Assembly (NCBI GenBank): GCA_964343305.1
Contig: CAYFJO010000045.1
Span: 1 to 41,022 of the forward strand
Direction of reading: 5' to 3'
Length of the DNA: 41,022 bases
From: CAYFJO01 sp964343305
GTDB lineage: Bacteria > Planctomycetota > Planctomycetia > Pirellulales > Pirellulaceae
The translations under genes were made by a program, and so were the position numbers. Shown piece by piece: positions 6,452 through 15,508 of the stretch (its first letter is position 1; each line of letters starts with the position of its first letter). The notes under the pieces are model-generated. The model made no database searches and was not told the DNA's origin. It worked only from the letters and a program-made list of their open reading frames with translations.

Positions 6452-7207
6452 ATGCCCGTAGACCCGCAGGAATCATCGACCGAAATCGCGAATCCCTCAT
6501 CGACGACATGCGTGTTCGAAGCCCGTGAATTGACCAAGGTCTATCACATGGGTGAAGTGGACGTCCATGCGTTGCGTGGCGTCGACATGGAGTTGTTCGA
6601 AGGCGAGTTCGTCGTGTTGCTCGGACCATCGGGAAGCGGCAAATCGACGCTGTTGAACATCCTGGGCGGGCTCGATGTGCCGACCGGAGGCACGGTTCGC
6701 TATTTGGAGCATGACTTGACCGCCTACGACGACGCGGCGTTGACCCATTACCGGCGCGAACACGTGGGATTTGTCTTTCAGTTTTACAATCTCATCTCCA
6801 GTTTGACGGCGCTGGAGAACGTCCGGCTGATCACCGAGATCGCCAGAAATCCGATGAAAGCCGAAGACGCGTTGGAACTTGTTGGGCTGGGCGATCGCAT
6901 GAACCACTTTCCTTCGCAACTGTCCGGTGGTGAGCAACAACGCATCGCGATCGCGCGGGCCGTTGCGAAACGACCAGAGGTGTTGTTGTGTGACGAACCG
7001 ACCGGCGCGCTGGATGCCCAAACCGGGACCGTCGTGCTGGAAGTGATCGAACGTGTCAATCAAGAACTCGGCACGACCACTGCTGTCATCACTCACAATG
7101 CGGTGATCGCGGACATGGCCGATCGCGTCATCTCGTTGCGAGACGGGCACGTCTCTCACGTGCGTCACAACGAATCAAAAGTCAGTGCGCGGGAGCTAAC
7201 CTGGTAA
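6452..7207 (+). CDS. ABC transporter ATP-binding protein (LolD/MacB/YbbA type)
   Basis: This encodes 251 residues. ATG 6452 is chosen over GTG 6422 because AGGA lies 6 bases upstream. Walker A is GPSGSGKST, the Q-loop lies in VFQFYNLI, the signature is LSGGEQQRIAIARA, Walker B is VLLCDEPTGALD and the H-loop is ITHN. The extended GxVxF-type N-terminus (VYHMGEVDVHALRGVDMEL) is typical of ATPases that pair with FtsX-domain permeases. It energises the permease encoded 6 bases downstream, and the membrane adaptor after that completes the operon. It is divergent from the deiodinase-like gene; the 169-base gap presumably holds both promoters, though no clear -35/-10 pair was picked out. Confidence 0.93.
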   Translation: MPVDPQESSTEIANPSSTTCVFEARELTKVYHMGEVDVHALRGVDMELFEGEFVVLLGPSGSGKSTLLNILGGLDVPTGGTVRYLEHDLTAYDDAALTHYRREHVGFVFQFYNLISSLTALENVRLITEIARNPMKAEDALELVGLGDRMNHFPSQLSGGEQQRIAIARAVAKRPEVLLCDEPTGALDAQTGTVVLEVIERVNQELGTTTAVITHNAVIADMADRVISLRDGHVSHVRHNESKVSARELTW

Positions 7208-7213
7208 CCAACG

Positions 7214-9577
7214 ATGAACTCCCTCGATCGAAAACTGTTCCGCGATTTGCTCGGCATGAAAGGGCAAGCGGCGGCGATTAGCTTGGTGATCGCCGCGGCG
7301 GTGGGCACGTTTGTGATGGCACTCAGCACGCTGGAATCGTTGAGCAGGACGAAAGACACGTATTACGATCGATATCGGTTCGCGCATGTTTTCGCGCAAC
7401 TGAAACGGGCTCCGAATTCGCTGGTCGACCGAATTGCCGCGATTCCCGGCGTCTCACAAGTCCAGTCGAGGATCGTGTTCGACGTGACGATCGATGTCGA
7501 AGGCCTGCCGGAACCGGCAGTCGGGCGGCTGATCTCGATTCCCGAGCGCCGCAAGCCCGTGCTTAACGACTTGTATCTGCGCCGCGGGCGATACATCGAA
7601 CCGAGACGGGACGACGAAGTGTTGGTCAGCGAACCGTTTGCCGAATCACACGACCTGGAGCCGGGCGACAAAGTCGCGGCGATCATCAACGGCCGACGAC
7701 GGGAGTTAGAGATCGTTGGCATCGTTTTGTCGCCGGAATACATCATTCAAATATCAGGCGGCAGTTTGCTGCCTGACGATCGTCGCTTCGGCATTTTTTG
7801 GATGAGCTACGACCAACTCGCCGCCGCCTTCGACATGGAAGGGGCGTTCAACAACATTTCGCTGAGGCTGATGCGCGGGGCATCGGAGCCCGAGGTCATC
7901 CAGCGACTGGACGACTTGACCGAAGCGTACGGCGGTTTCGGCGCGGGCGGCCGACACGACCAGGTCTCGCATCACTATGTGACCGAAGAAATCAAACAGC
8001 TCAAGAGCATGGGTCTCGTCACGCCGACGATCTTTCTTTTGGTCGCTACGTTTCTGCTAAACGTCGTGCTCACGCGATTGATCAGCATTCAGCGAGAAGA
8101 GATCGCGGCACTCAAAGCCTTTGGGTACACGAAGTGGGAAGTCGGCTGGCACTACATCAAACTGGTGTTGCTAATCACGTCGGTCGGCGTGCTATTCGGA
8201 ACGCTGCTCGGCGCGTGGTTGGGACGAAACTTGACCGAACTTTACACGACGTTTTACCGTTTCCCCGTTTTCGTCTACGAACTTCCGCTGAGCGTCATCG
8301 CGCTGGTCGTATTCATCAGCGGATCGGCGGCGGTGTTGGGCACCATCACCGCAGTTCGACGGGCAGTCGATCTTCCGCCTGCCGAAGCGATGCGTCCCGA
8401 ACCACCTGCGGATTTCAAGCCCACGATCATCGAACGCAGCGGATTTGGCAATTGGCTACCGCAAACGTCTCGCATGATTCTGCGGCAGCTTGAACGCCGG
8501 CCGTTCAAGGCACTGCTGACCAGCTTTGGCATCTCGTTAGCCGTGGCGGTTTTGGTGTTGGGCAGCTTCGGCGAAGACGCGCTCACTTACATCATCGACT
8601 TTCAATTCAACCAGGCGCAGCGGCAAGACGTGACGGTCAGTTTCGTGGAGCCGACGCCTGGCCGCGCACTGCATGATGTGAACCATCTACCCGGCGTGAA
8701 TTATTGTGAGCCGTTTCGCTCCGTGCCAACGCGATTCCACTTCGGTCACATTTCGCGGCGCGTTGGGGTGATGGGCTTGGAACCGGACGCCAGGTTATTT
8801 CGCCTGCTTGACGAAAACGAACGTGAGGTCGCGTTGCCACCACAAGGACTCATGTTGTCGCAGAAACTCGCGGAACTGATGCACGTAGAACTGGGTGATG
8901 TTCTCACCGTCGAAGTGCTCGAAGGGCAACGTCTCGTGCGCGAGGTCCCAGTAGCCAAGTTGATCACCGAGTTCAACGGCACAAACGCCTACATGAACAT
9001 CCACGCCTTGCGACGCCTGCTGCGTGAAGGCAACAGCGTCTCCGGCGCATTCCTCGCGGTGGACGATGATCGACTGCTCGATTTGTACACCACGCTCAAA
9101 AACACGCCGCGCGCCGCCGGCGTGAACATCAAGTCGGCCGCCATCACAAGCTTCGAAGAAACCATTGCGGAAAACTTGTTGATGATGCAAGCCATCAATG
9201 TCATGTTCGCCAGCGTCATTGCATTTGGCGTTGTCTACAACAGCGCCCGCATCTCGTTGTCCGAACGCAGCCGTGAGTTGGCGACGCTGCGAGTGATGGG
9301 ATTCACACGGGCAGAGATCTCGGCAATTCTGTTGGGCGAACTCGCCGTGCTGACCTTCATTGCGATTCCGGTCGGGCTGGGATTGGGATATTTCTTTGCC
9401 TGGCTAACGACGTTTGGGCTGGACACCGAGGTCTATCGCATTCCGCTGGTGATCGATCGAGCGACGTTTGGATTTGCTACGATTGTGATCATCATCGCCG
9501 CTCTGATTACCGGCCTTGTTGTGCGTAGGCGGCTCGATCATCTCGACCTCGTCGCCGTGTTGAAGAGTAAGGAGTAA
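7214..9577 (+). CDS. ABC transporter permease with two FtsX domains (YbbP-like)
   Basis: This encodes 787 residues, with ATG 7214 six bases after the ATPase stop. About eight hydrophobic segments are seen: one near the N-terminus (AAAISLVIAAAVGTFVMAL), three around residues 270-390, one near 440, and three at the C-terminus (about 665-780). A large extracytoplasmic domain follows the first and the fifth. This is the duplicated FtsX/MacB-type layout seen in YbbP (about 800 residues) rather than the single-domain DevC or LolC form. The conserved ISIQREEIAALKAFGYT and SLSERSRELATLRVMGFT segments are the coupling regions that touch the ATPase. It acts in the inner membrane; the substrate is unknown. 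Confidence 0.9.
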   Translation: MNSLDRKLFRDLLGMKGQAAAISLVIAAAVGTFVMALSTLESLSRTKDTYYDRYRFAHVFAQLKRAPNSLVDRIAAIPGVSQVQSRIVFDVTIDVEGLPEPAVGRLISIPERRKPVLNDLYLRRGRYIEPRRDDEVLVSEPFAESHDLEPGDKVAAIINGRRRELEIVGIVLSPEYIIQISGGSLLPDDRRFGIFWMSYDQLAAAFDMEGAFNNISLRLMRGASEPEVIQRLDDLTEAYGGFGAGGRHDQVSHHYVTEEIKQLKSMGLVTPTIFLLVATFLLNVVLTRLISIQREEIAALKAFGYTKWEVGWHYIKLVLLITSVGVLFGTLLGAWLGRNLTELYTTFYRFPVFVYELPLSVIALVVFISGSAAVLGTITAVRRAVDLPPAEAMRPEPPADFKPTIIERSGFGNWLPQTSRMILRQLERRPFKALLTSFGISLAVAVLVLGSFGEDALTYIIDFQFNQAQRQDVTVSFVEPTPGRALHDVNHLPGVNYCEPFRSVPTRFHFGHISRRVGVMGLEPDARLFRLLDENEREVALPPQGLMLSQKLAELMHVELGDVLTVEVLEGQRLVREVPVAKLITEFNGTNAYMNIHALRRLLREGNSVSGAFLAVDDDRLLDLYTTLKNTPRAAGVNIKSAAITSFEETIAENLLMMQAINVMFASVIAFGVVYNSARISLSERSRELATLRVMGFTRAEISAILLGELAVLTFIAIPVGLGLGYFFAWLTTFGLDTEVYRIPLVIDRATFGFATIVIIIAALITGLVVRRRLDHLDLVAVLKSKE

Positions 9578-9584
9578 CCATGCC

Positions 9585-10790
9585 GTGAGGTTTTCGGTCA
9601 AAACGCTTTTGATGGTCGTGTTTTGCCTGGCCGTTGTGGGAGCGATCGTTTATGCATTCCTGCCACAACCGATCGCCGTCGACATTGCGACGGTCGAACG
9701 GGGAGCGTTGCGCGTAACGGTCGACGAAGACGGCAAGACGCGAATCAAGGAGCGTTATATCGTTTCGTCGCCGCTGTCCGGACGGCAGTTGCGCATCGAA
9801 TTGAATCCCGGCGATGAAGTCCGCGCGGGCGAGACGCTGGTCGCTTCGATCGAACCCACCAATCCCGATCTGCTGGATGCCCGGACGTTGGCCCAAACAA
9901 GAGCCAAGGTCAACGCGGCCGAGGCGGCATTGAAACGCGCAGGTCCCGATCTGGAAAAGGCCCGCGACGCCATGAGTTTTGCCAAATCCGAATTGGATCG
10001 CATTACCGGCCTCTTCCAACGCGAAGTGGTCTCGCAAAGCGACTTTGACAATGCGGATCTACTCTATCGGACTCGTGCCCAGGAATATAAGTCGGCGAAG
10101 TTTGCCGAAGAAATCTCACGGTTCGAACTCGAATTGGCTAAAGCCGCCTTGCTGCGAGCCGACCCGGAAACGAAACCTGAATCCGTCACACAACACTTCG
10201 AAATCTATTCGCCGATCAGCGGACGTGTGTTGCGTGTGTTCCAGGAGAGTGCAACCGTGCTGTCCGCCGGTGCTCAATTGGTCGAACTGGGCGACTCGAC
10301 GGATCTCGAAGTCGAAGTGGACGTGCTCTCCAAGGACGCAGTCAATATCAAGCCGAGTTCCAACGTGTTGCTCGAACAGTGGGGCGGCGACCAACCACTA
10401 TCGGGCATCGTCACGCTTGTCGAACCACAGGCGTTCACCAAGATCTCGTCGCTCGGCGTCGAAGAGCAGCGGGTCAACATCATCATTGACTTCCGCGATC
10501 CGCCAAAAAATCGCAAGTCGCTTGGAGATGGCTTCCGAGTCGAAGCGCGGATCGTGACGTGGGAGCACGCCAGCGTTTTGAAGGTGCCGACAAGCTCACT
10601 CTTCCGCGAGGGCAAACAATGGGCCGTGTTCATCGTCAACGACGATCGCGCGGAGCTGCGGCCAGTCAAGATTGGGCATCGAAGCAGCCTGGAAGCGGAA
10701 GTGGTCGCAGGGCTTCAACCGAACGACCGCGTGATCCTACATCCCAGCGACAAGATCAAGCCTGGGGTGGCGGTTGTGTCGAGAGAATGA
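9585..10790 (+). CDS. membrane-fusion/HlyD-family adaptor protein
   Basis: This encodes 401 residues starting at GTG 9585, with AAGGAG about 10 bases upstream. An ATG five bases earlier opens only ATG-CCG-TGA, a two-codon ORF overlapping the true start. One N-terminal anchor (LLMVVFCLAVVGAIVYAFL) is followed by a biotinyl-lipoyl-like half motif (IVSSPLSGRQLRIELNPGDEV), a coiled-coil hairpin (about residues 95-170, rich in Ala, Lys and Glu), the second lipoyl half (YSPISGRVLRVFQESATVL) and beta-barrel domains. Its place behind an ATPase and FtsX permease marks a tripartite efflux/export system of MacA-MacB style. No outer-membrane factor is in the window. Confidence 0.9.
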   Translation: MRFSVKTLLMVVFCLAVVGAIVYAFLPQPIAVDIATVERGALRVTVDEDGKTRIKERYIVSSPLSGRQLRIELNPGDEVRAGETLVASIEPTNPDLLDARTLAQTRAKVNAAEAALKRAGPDLEKARDAMSFAKSELDRITGLFQREVVSQSDFDNADLLYRTRAQEYKSAKFAEEISRFELELAKAALLRADPETKPESVTQHFEIYSPISGRVLRVFQESATVLSAGAQLVELGDSTDLEVEVDVLSKDAVNIKPSSNVLLEQWGGDQPLSGIVTLVEPQAFTKISSLGVEEQRVNIIIDFRDPPKNRKSLGDGFRVEARIVTWEHASVLKVPTSSLFREGKQWAVFIVNDDRAELRPVKIGHRSSLEAEVVAGLQPNDRVILHPSDKIKPGVAVVSRE

Positions 10791-10884
10791 TGCTCGTCAT
10801 TTTCTTTCTATGGCACAGGGGTGGTCGTGCCCACGCGTTCCATCGGGTTGCAAGTTGAAAACAAACCTCTATATTTGCAGTGTT

Positions 10885-10959
10885 CGGGCTGTAGCGCAGT
10901 CTGGTTAGCGCGTTTGACTGGGGGTCAAAAGGTCGGAGGTTCGAATCCTCTCAGCCCGA
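10885..10959 (+). tRNA. tRNA-Pro(GGG)
   Basis: The acceptor arms CGGGCTG (10885-10891) and CAGCCCG (10952-10958) pair perfectly, with A as discriminator. The D-arm is GCGC-AGTCTGGTTA-GCGC. The anticodon stem TTTGA/TCAAA encloses loop CTGGGGG, giving anticodon GGG (proline). The T-arm is GGAGG-TTCGAAT-CCTCT. The following bases are CCT, so the full CCA end is not encoded. It stands alone between the ABC operon and a sulfatase gene. Confidence 0.95.
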
Positions 10960-11102
10960 CCTTTCTATTACGATGGCCAGTTAGGATTCATCCAACAAAC
11001 GCTCCATCGGTGTCATCCGTCCCATGCATCAAGAATCGTGAGGCCGCATCTCGGCAATTCTACGAAGTGATGGCTGCGGACTTCGAAGCGGAAGAGGATA
11101 GC

Positions 11103-12683
11103 ATGATTCGATTCACAAATCTTTTTGCAATCGCCTTTCTTTTGTTTGCCAGTTCGCTCTACGCCAACGCCGGTGATCGGCCGAATGTTTTGTTGATCTT
11201 GTGCGACGATTTGGGTTTCTCGGACTTGGGATGCTACGGCGGTGAAATTAAGACTCCGAATCTCGATCGATTGGCCGCGGACGGATTGCGATTCACTCAA
11301 TTTTATAACACGGCCCGATGTTGGCCGACGCGGGCGGCTTTGTTGACCGGCTATTACGCCCAACAAGTCCGTCGCGATGCGTTGCCCGGTTTGCAGCGCG
11401 GAAACCGGCCGTCGTGGGCACGGCTGCTCCCCGATATGCTGCGGCCCGCTGGCTATCGATCCTATCACTCCGGCAAGTGGCACATTGACGGGATGCCGAT
11501 TGCAACGGGGTTCGACCGCTCGTACTACATGCGCGATCAAGGTCGGTATTTTTACCCGAAGGTCCATTTCTTGGACGACCGTAAATTGCCACCCATCAAA
11601 CCGAAACAGGGTTTTTACATCACCACCGCCATTGCGGACCATGCGGTGCGTTGTCTGCGGGATCACGCGAAGGGCCATGCGGACCAACCGTTCTTTCATT
11701 ACCTGGCCTTCACGGCACCTCACTTTCCGCTGCACGCGTTGCCCGAAGATATTGCTCGGTATCGTGACGTGTATCGAAAAGGATGGGACGTGATCCGGGC
11801 CGAACGTTGGCAGCGGATTCAAAAGATCGGCATCACAGGCGGCAATCTCTCCGAGGTCGAACGCGAGATCGGTCCACCCTATCATTTTCCGGAGGCGCTC
11901 GAAATCCTGGGTCCCGGCGAAGTCAACCGTCCGTTGGCTTGGAACGATTTGACCGACGAACAACGCGATTTTCAAGCCGACAAGATGGCCGTGCACGCCG
12001 CGATGGTCGATCGCATCGACCAGGAGATTGGCCGTGTGCTCGATCAGCTTCGCGCGATGAATGCCCTCGACAACACGTTGATCCTGTTTCTGTCGGACAA
12101 CGGAGCGAGTGCCGAAATCATGGTCCGTGCTGATGGTCACGATCCGAAAGCCGCGCCGGGTTCGGCGGCAAGTTATCTTTGCCTTGGTCCCGGCTGGTCC
12201 ACGTGTTCGAACACTCCGTTTCGCCGCCATAAGACTTGGGTTCACGAAGGTGGCACGGCAACGCCCCTTGTGGTTCATTGGCCGAACAAGATCAAAGCAG
12301 GCGGAGAGTTGCGGCACAATCCTGGACATGTGATTGATATCGTGCCGACGATTCTCGAAATCACTGGATGCAAGGCGTTCACCCAATGGAAAGGCAAACC
12401 GGTTCCGGCCGCGCCCGGCAAGAGCCTCGTTCCCGTCTTCGCCAAGGACGGCAGCGTCGCGCACGAAGAACTATGGTGGTCACACGAAGACAATCGCGCA
12501 CTTCGCGCCGGTGATTGGAAACTGGTCGCTGCGAAAGGAGACCCTTGGGAGCTTTACGACTTAAGCACGGATCGCACCGAGACCAAGAATCTAGCTGACA
12601 CCATGACAGAGAGAGTCGAGCAGTTGGCCAAGCGATGGAACGAGATGGCGGACGAGATTCGCGCTTTGGCGAACGCAGAATAA
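11103..12683 (+). CDS. exported sulfatase (arylsulfatase A family)
   Basis: This encodes 526 residues. ATG 11103 follows AGAGGA and opens a signal peptide (MIRFTNLFAIAFLLFASSLYANA). Metal-binding PNVLLILCDDLGFSDLGCYG comes next. The formylglycine motif is C73-W-P-T-R followed by AALLTG, a canonical CxPxR site. Later conserved pieces are SGKWH, HFPLHALPEDIARY, FLSDNGAS and the closing DWKLVAAKGDPWELYDL. It hydrolyses sulfate esters, probably of algal or host polysaccharides, in the periplasm or outside. Activation needs a formylglycine-generating enzyme, not seen here. It is distantly related to the second sulfatase at 30604-32151. Confidence 0.93.
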   Translation: MIRFTNLFAIAFLLFASSLYANAGDRPNVLLILCDDLGFSDLGCYGGEIKTPNLDRLAADGLRFTQFYNTARCWPTRAALLTGYYAQQVRRDALPGLQRGNRPSWARLLPDMLRPAGYRSYHSGKWHIDGMPIATGFDRSYYMRDQGRYFYPKVHFLDDRKLPPIKPKQGFYITTAIADHAVRCLRDHAKGHADQPFFHYLAFTAPHFPLHALPEDIARYRDVYRKGWDVIRAERWQRIQKIGITGGNLSEVEREIGPPYHFPEALEILGPGEVNRPLAWNDLTDEQRDFQADKMAVHAAMVDRIDQEIGRVLDQLRAMNALDNTLILFLSDNGASAEIMVRADGHDPKAAPGSAASYLCLGPGWSTCSNTPFRRHKTWVHEGGTATPLVVHWPNKIKAGGELRHNPGHVIDIVPTILEITGCKAFTQWKGKPVPAAPGKSLVPVFAKDGSVAHEELWWSHEDNRALRAGDWKLVAAKGDPWELYDLSTDRTETKNLADTMTERVEQLAKRWNEMADEIRALANAE

Positions 12684-12700
12684 CTCGTCGAGTCATGCTT

Positions 12701-12907
12701 CTAATCCCAAAACAACCCTTTCAACAACCAGAGAAAACCACCGAGCAGAATCGCCAAGGCCACGTACAACAGTTTAAATGACAATTGTCCCGAGACCAGC
12801 CAAATGGCACCGTCCAGCAGCAACAGCACAACGCCGATGCGCATGACCTTAAAACTGCCGCGGACATCGTCCCAATCCGGATTGAAAAACGGGCGGTCGT
12901 CCATCAC
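12701..12907 (-). CDS. small two-helix membrane protein, unknown function
   Basis: This encodes 68 residues: an acidic/aromatic head (MMDDRPFFNPDWDDVRGSFK), then two hydrophobic segments (about 22-40 and 45-64) and FWD at the end. The composition and compact ATG-to-stop length suggest a real gene. It sits 16 bases upstream of the beta-helix gene on the same strand, so the two may share a transcript, and is convergent with the sulfatase. No family recognised. Confidence 0.6.
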   Translation of the reverse strand: MMDDRPFFNPDWDDVRGSFKVMRIGVVLLLLDGAIWLVSGQLSFKLLYVALAILLGGFLWLLKGLFWD

Positions 12908-12923
12908 TGAATCCTATCAAATC

Positions 12924-14270
12924 TTATGACTGGCGTGCGTCGACAATGTCGCGTGCAAATCCATCGATCGTGTTGTCCGCCAGTTTGATCTCGCCCGCGT
13001 CTAAGGCGATCCGGATGCCGACGCGTTTCATCGGCTCGCGTTTCTCCCGAATTTCATTGTTCGTGATGACGACGTCTTTCGTTTTGCCTTGAATGTCGAT
13101 CGCGACTCCGTCCGCGCCGCCGCTGTTGATGATGCGGTTGTTTTCGACCGTGTTGCGATTGGCCCAGAAATCCTTGCCGCGTGTATCGTTGCGGAACAAG
13201 ATGCCGACCTTGCCGCTGTTCGTAATGTCGTTGTTGCGCATCACGTTGTCGGTGTCGTTGTGGCCGATCGAAATGCCGTAGCTGCGGTTGGCGTCGATCT
13301 TGTTGCTTTCGGCCAGGCCGTATTTCACGCCCCAGCACCAGAACAGACCGAGGTTATTGCGTTCCAGCCGGTTGTTGCGGATCAGCGGACGTTGCGAACC
13401 GGAACCGGGATGCACGCCGAGGTTCGTGTTGTCGTGACTGTGACAGTTTTCAACGACGACATCGTGGCAAATCTGGAAGCTGATCCCGTCGCCGTTGTAG
13501 TTGCGTGTTTCGACGCCGCGGATCGTGTAACGATTGCAGTCCTGCAAAAAGATGCAACCGCCGTAGTTGCCGTTGAAGTTCTCGTTGTTCGCTTTGTTGC
13601 CGTCGAGCGTGATGTTTTCGATCACAACGTCAGCAGTGTATTCGCTGGTGAACAACGGAAAGAGCGACGAACACGTCGGTTTGCCGGTCAGCCACAGGTT
13701 CTTGCGCAGGCCGTCGTTCAATTTGAATCGGTTGCCTGACCGCGCGACGAGCGTCCGCTTGATCACTTCGTTGCCGCCGTTATGTGGGTTTTTGGCTCGC
13801 AACACAATGCTGTCGCCAACGCGAAACGGCTTGCCATCGGCCAATGTGATTTCCTGGTCGTACCAATCCGAGTCTTCGGCCAGTGTAACCGTGTGCGAGG
13901 CAATCTTCGTCACGATCGATTCGGGCCCGCTGCCCAGGATGCGGATCCTTGACGGCAAATGAATGGCACTCCGAAGCGTGTAAGTTCCTGGCAGCACTTT
14001 GACCGTGCCGCCGCCCAAACGCGCGACGTAGTCAACAGCCGCCTGCAGCACTTTGTTGTCCTTGCCAACGAGATCACCCTTCTTCTGGCCGACGGTGATC
14101 GTGATCCGCTCGTCCCAGTTCGGTTCATGCCGATCATCGCCGTCGGTGGCACGCGGACTGGTGACCGCCGGTCGTTCGTCGCACCAGGATGTGAGACCCG
14201 TGCCGATCGCGGCGAGCGTGCCTGAAGTTGCACGTAGGAAGTGGCGTCGACTCAAGTTGAAACTGGCCAT
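12924..14270 (-). CDS. Tat-exported right-handed parallel beta-helix protein (pectate-lyase-like)
   Basis: This encodes 448 residues. ATG 14270 has AAGGAG 8 bases upstream and opens a twin-arginine signal (NLSRRHFLRATSGTLAAIG). An earlier in-frame start (14390) would place the Tat motif too far inside. After the signal come a propeller-less beta region (DYVARLGGGTVKVLPGTYTL) and many NOS/PbH1-type repeats of the form N..I...G.GI....N, e.g. RNNRLERNNLGLFW, SNKIDANRSYGI, RNNDITNSGKVGI. This fold is typical of polysaccharide lyases and hydrolases and of carbohydrate-binding surface proteins. Substrate and activity cannot be assigned. Its location near a sulfatase fits polysaccharide breakdown. 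Confidence 0.85.
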   Translation of the reverse strand: MASFNLSRRHFLRATSGTLAAIGTGLTSWCDERPAVTSPRATDGDDRHEPNWDERITITVGQKKGDLVGKDNKVLQAAVDYVARLGGGTVKVLPGTYTLRSAIHLPSRIRILGSGPESIVTKIASHTVTLAEDSDWYDQEITLADGKPFRVGDSIVLRAKNPHNGGNEVIKRTLVARSGNRFKLNDGLRKNLWLTGKPTCSSLFPLFTSEYTADVVIENITLDGNKANNENFNGNYGGCIFLQDCNRYTIRGVETRNYNGDGISFQICHDVVVENCHSHDNTNLGVHPGSGSQRPLIRNNRLERNNLGLFWCWGVKYGLAESNKIDANRSYGISIGHNDTDNVMRNNDITNSGKVGILFRNDTRGKDFWANRNTVENNRIINSGGADGVAIDIQGKTKDVVITNNEIREKREPMKRVGIRIALDAGEIKLADNTIDGFARDIVDARQS

Positions 14271-14367
14271 GACCGTTCTCCTTTCAAATGACTTCGATGT
14301 TTCGCTATTTTGTGTCAGAATGCACTTTGGTGCAAACGGCCAACGATCGTAATTCGCTTTTGCAGTT

Positions 14368-15453
14368 ATGTCGAACCAAACCCACGACAACGAAACACTC
14401 GAACAGCCCCGTCGCGGCTTTCGTTTTCGACTCGTGCACCTATTCTACGCCACCGCGGTGGTTGCATCCTCGTTGTCGATTTTTGGCCCAGGTGGATGGG
14501 TCCTTGCCGCGATCGTCATTGGTTTTTGGTCGTACGTTTTCTTTAGCAACAACCGAATTCACGCGTTCGGACGCGCATGCCTATTGCTGTTTTGTGTGTC
14601 TGGGTGTTTGCTCTTCCTACTACCAGCGGTTGCCGCAACCCGCGAAGCGGCGAGACGCAGTCAGTGCGTGAACAATCTCAAGCAAATCGCAATTGCGCTA
14701 CACAACTATCATGACACGTACAAAACACTGCCACCAGCGTATATCGCCGACAAGAACGGTAAACCAATACATAGCTGGCGAGTGATCATTCTGCCTTGGA
14801 TTGAACAACAGGCGTTGTATGACAGATACAAATTTGACGAACCGTGGGACGGCCCCAATAATAGCAAGTTGCACAAAGCTCTACGCGGGTATCAGTGCCC
14901 CAACGATCGTGGTTCCCAGTCGAGCTACTATGTGGTCGTGGGAGATCAAACGGCGTGGCCTGGCGAGCAAGCACGCTCGTGGTCGCAAATCACGGATGGG
15001 CTGGCCAACTCGATTTTGGTCGTTGAGGCAGAAGGCCGCGGCCGGCACTGGATGGAGCCAGTAGATATTCCGATTGAGGAAGCGTTGCGGCTATTCGTTT
15101 CGCCCGAGACTGATAAAGGGCATCGCCGCGAAGATTATTTCTACGAGTATTGGAATGGTCGAAATGTCGCGCTTGGCGACGGGAGCGTACATTTTATCTA
15201 CTACGGCAGGTCGTTGGATTCCATTTACAACTGGCTGGTTGTCAATGATGGACAAAAACCGGCGTCCTTTTATCAACATGACGATGCGGAAGAATCATAC
15301 AAATATGTCAAATGGGACAACTGGCTGCGTCTGGCAATTTTTGTCGTCCTTGTCTTACTGCCGCTGCCTTGGGTGTTCTTGAGTCCGCGCCGATTCGATC
15401 CAAAGGCATCTGATATCCGAATTGATGAGTATCGCAAAGGCAGTCAAGCTTGA
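14368..15453 (+). CDS. DUF1559 protein, polytopic-membrane variant (copy 1)
   Basis: This encodes 361 residues. The DUF1559 core is plain: REAARRSQCVNNLKQIAIAL followed by HNYHDTYKTLPPAY, HSWRVIILPWIEQQALYD, ITDGLANSILVVE and NVALGDGSVHF. Usual family members begin with a type IV pilin-like cleavage motif and one helix; here the N-terminus is replaced by a cytoplasmic tail and about three hydrophobic segments (about 24-95), with a further transmembrane helix near the C-terminus (about 327-345). The protein is therefore membrane-anchored at both ends with the DUF1559 domain outside. It is followed after 55 bases by a paralogue. Function of DUF1559 is unknown; the family is greatly expanded in planctomycetes. 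Confidence 0.88.
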   Translation: MSNQTHDNETLEQPRRGFRFRLVHLFYATAVVASSLSIFGPGGWVLAAIVIGFWSYVFFSNNRIHAFGRACLLLFCVSGCLLFLLPAVAATREAARRSQCVNNLKQIAIALHNYHDTYKTLPPAYIADKNGKPIHSWRVIILPWIEQQALYDRYKFDEPWDGPNNSKLHKALRGYQCPNDRGSQSSYYVVVGDQTAWPGEQARSWSQITDGLANSILVVEAEGRGRHWMEPVDIPIEEALRLFVSPETDKGHRREDYFYEYWNGRNVALGDGSVHFIYYGRSLDSIYNWLVVNDGQKPASFYQHDDAEESYKYVKWDNWLRLAIFVVLVLLPLPWVFLSPRRFDPKASDIRIDEYRKGSQA

Positions 15454-15508
15454 TTTTCGCCGCACAGAGATTCCGTTTGCTGAGACCATCACGATTTAGG
15501 TGTCCAGC

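Noticed and set aside
10821..11102. N-terminal extension of the sulfatase through the tRNA
   Set aside because: It would translate tRNA-Pro and place the signal peptide about 95 residues inside the protein; ATG 11103 has a ribosome binding site and the signal peptide.
11013..12464. 483-residue minus-strand frame opposite the first sulfatase
   Set aside because: It is a shadow of a GC-rich sulfatase gene with a full set of family motifs on the plus strand.
13089..13739. 216-residue plus-strand Val/Asp-rich frame over the beta-helix gene
   Set aside because: Its regular composition mirrors the Asn-rich repeats of the minus-strand gene.
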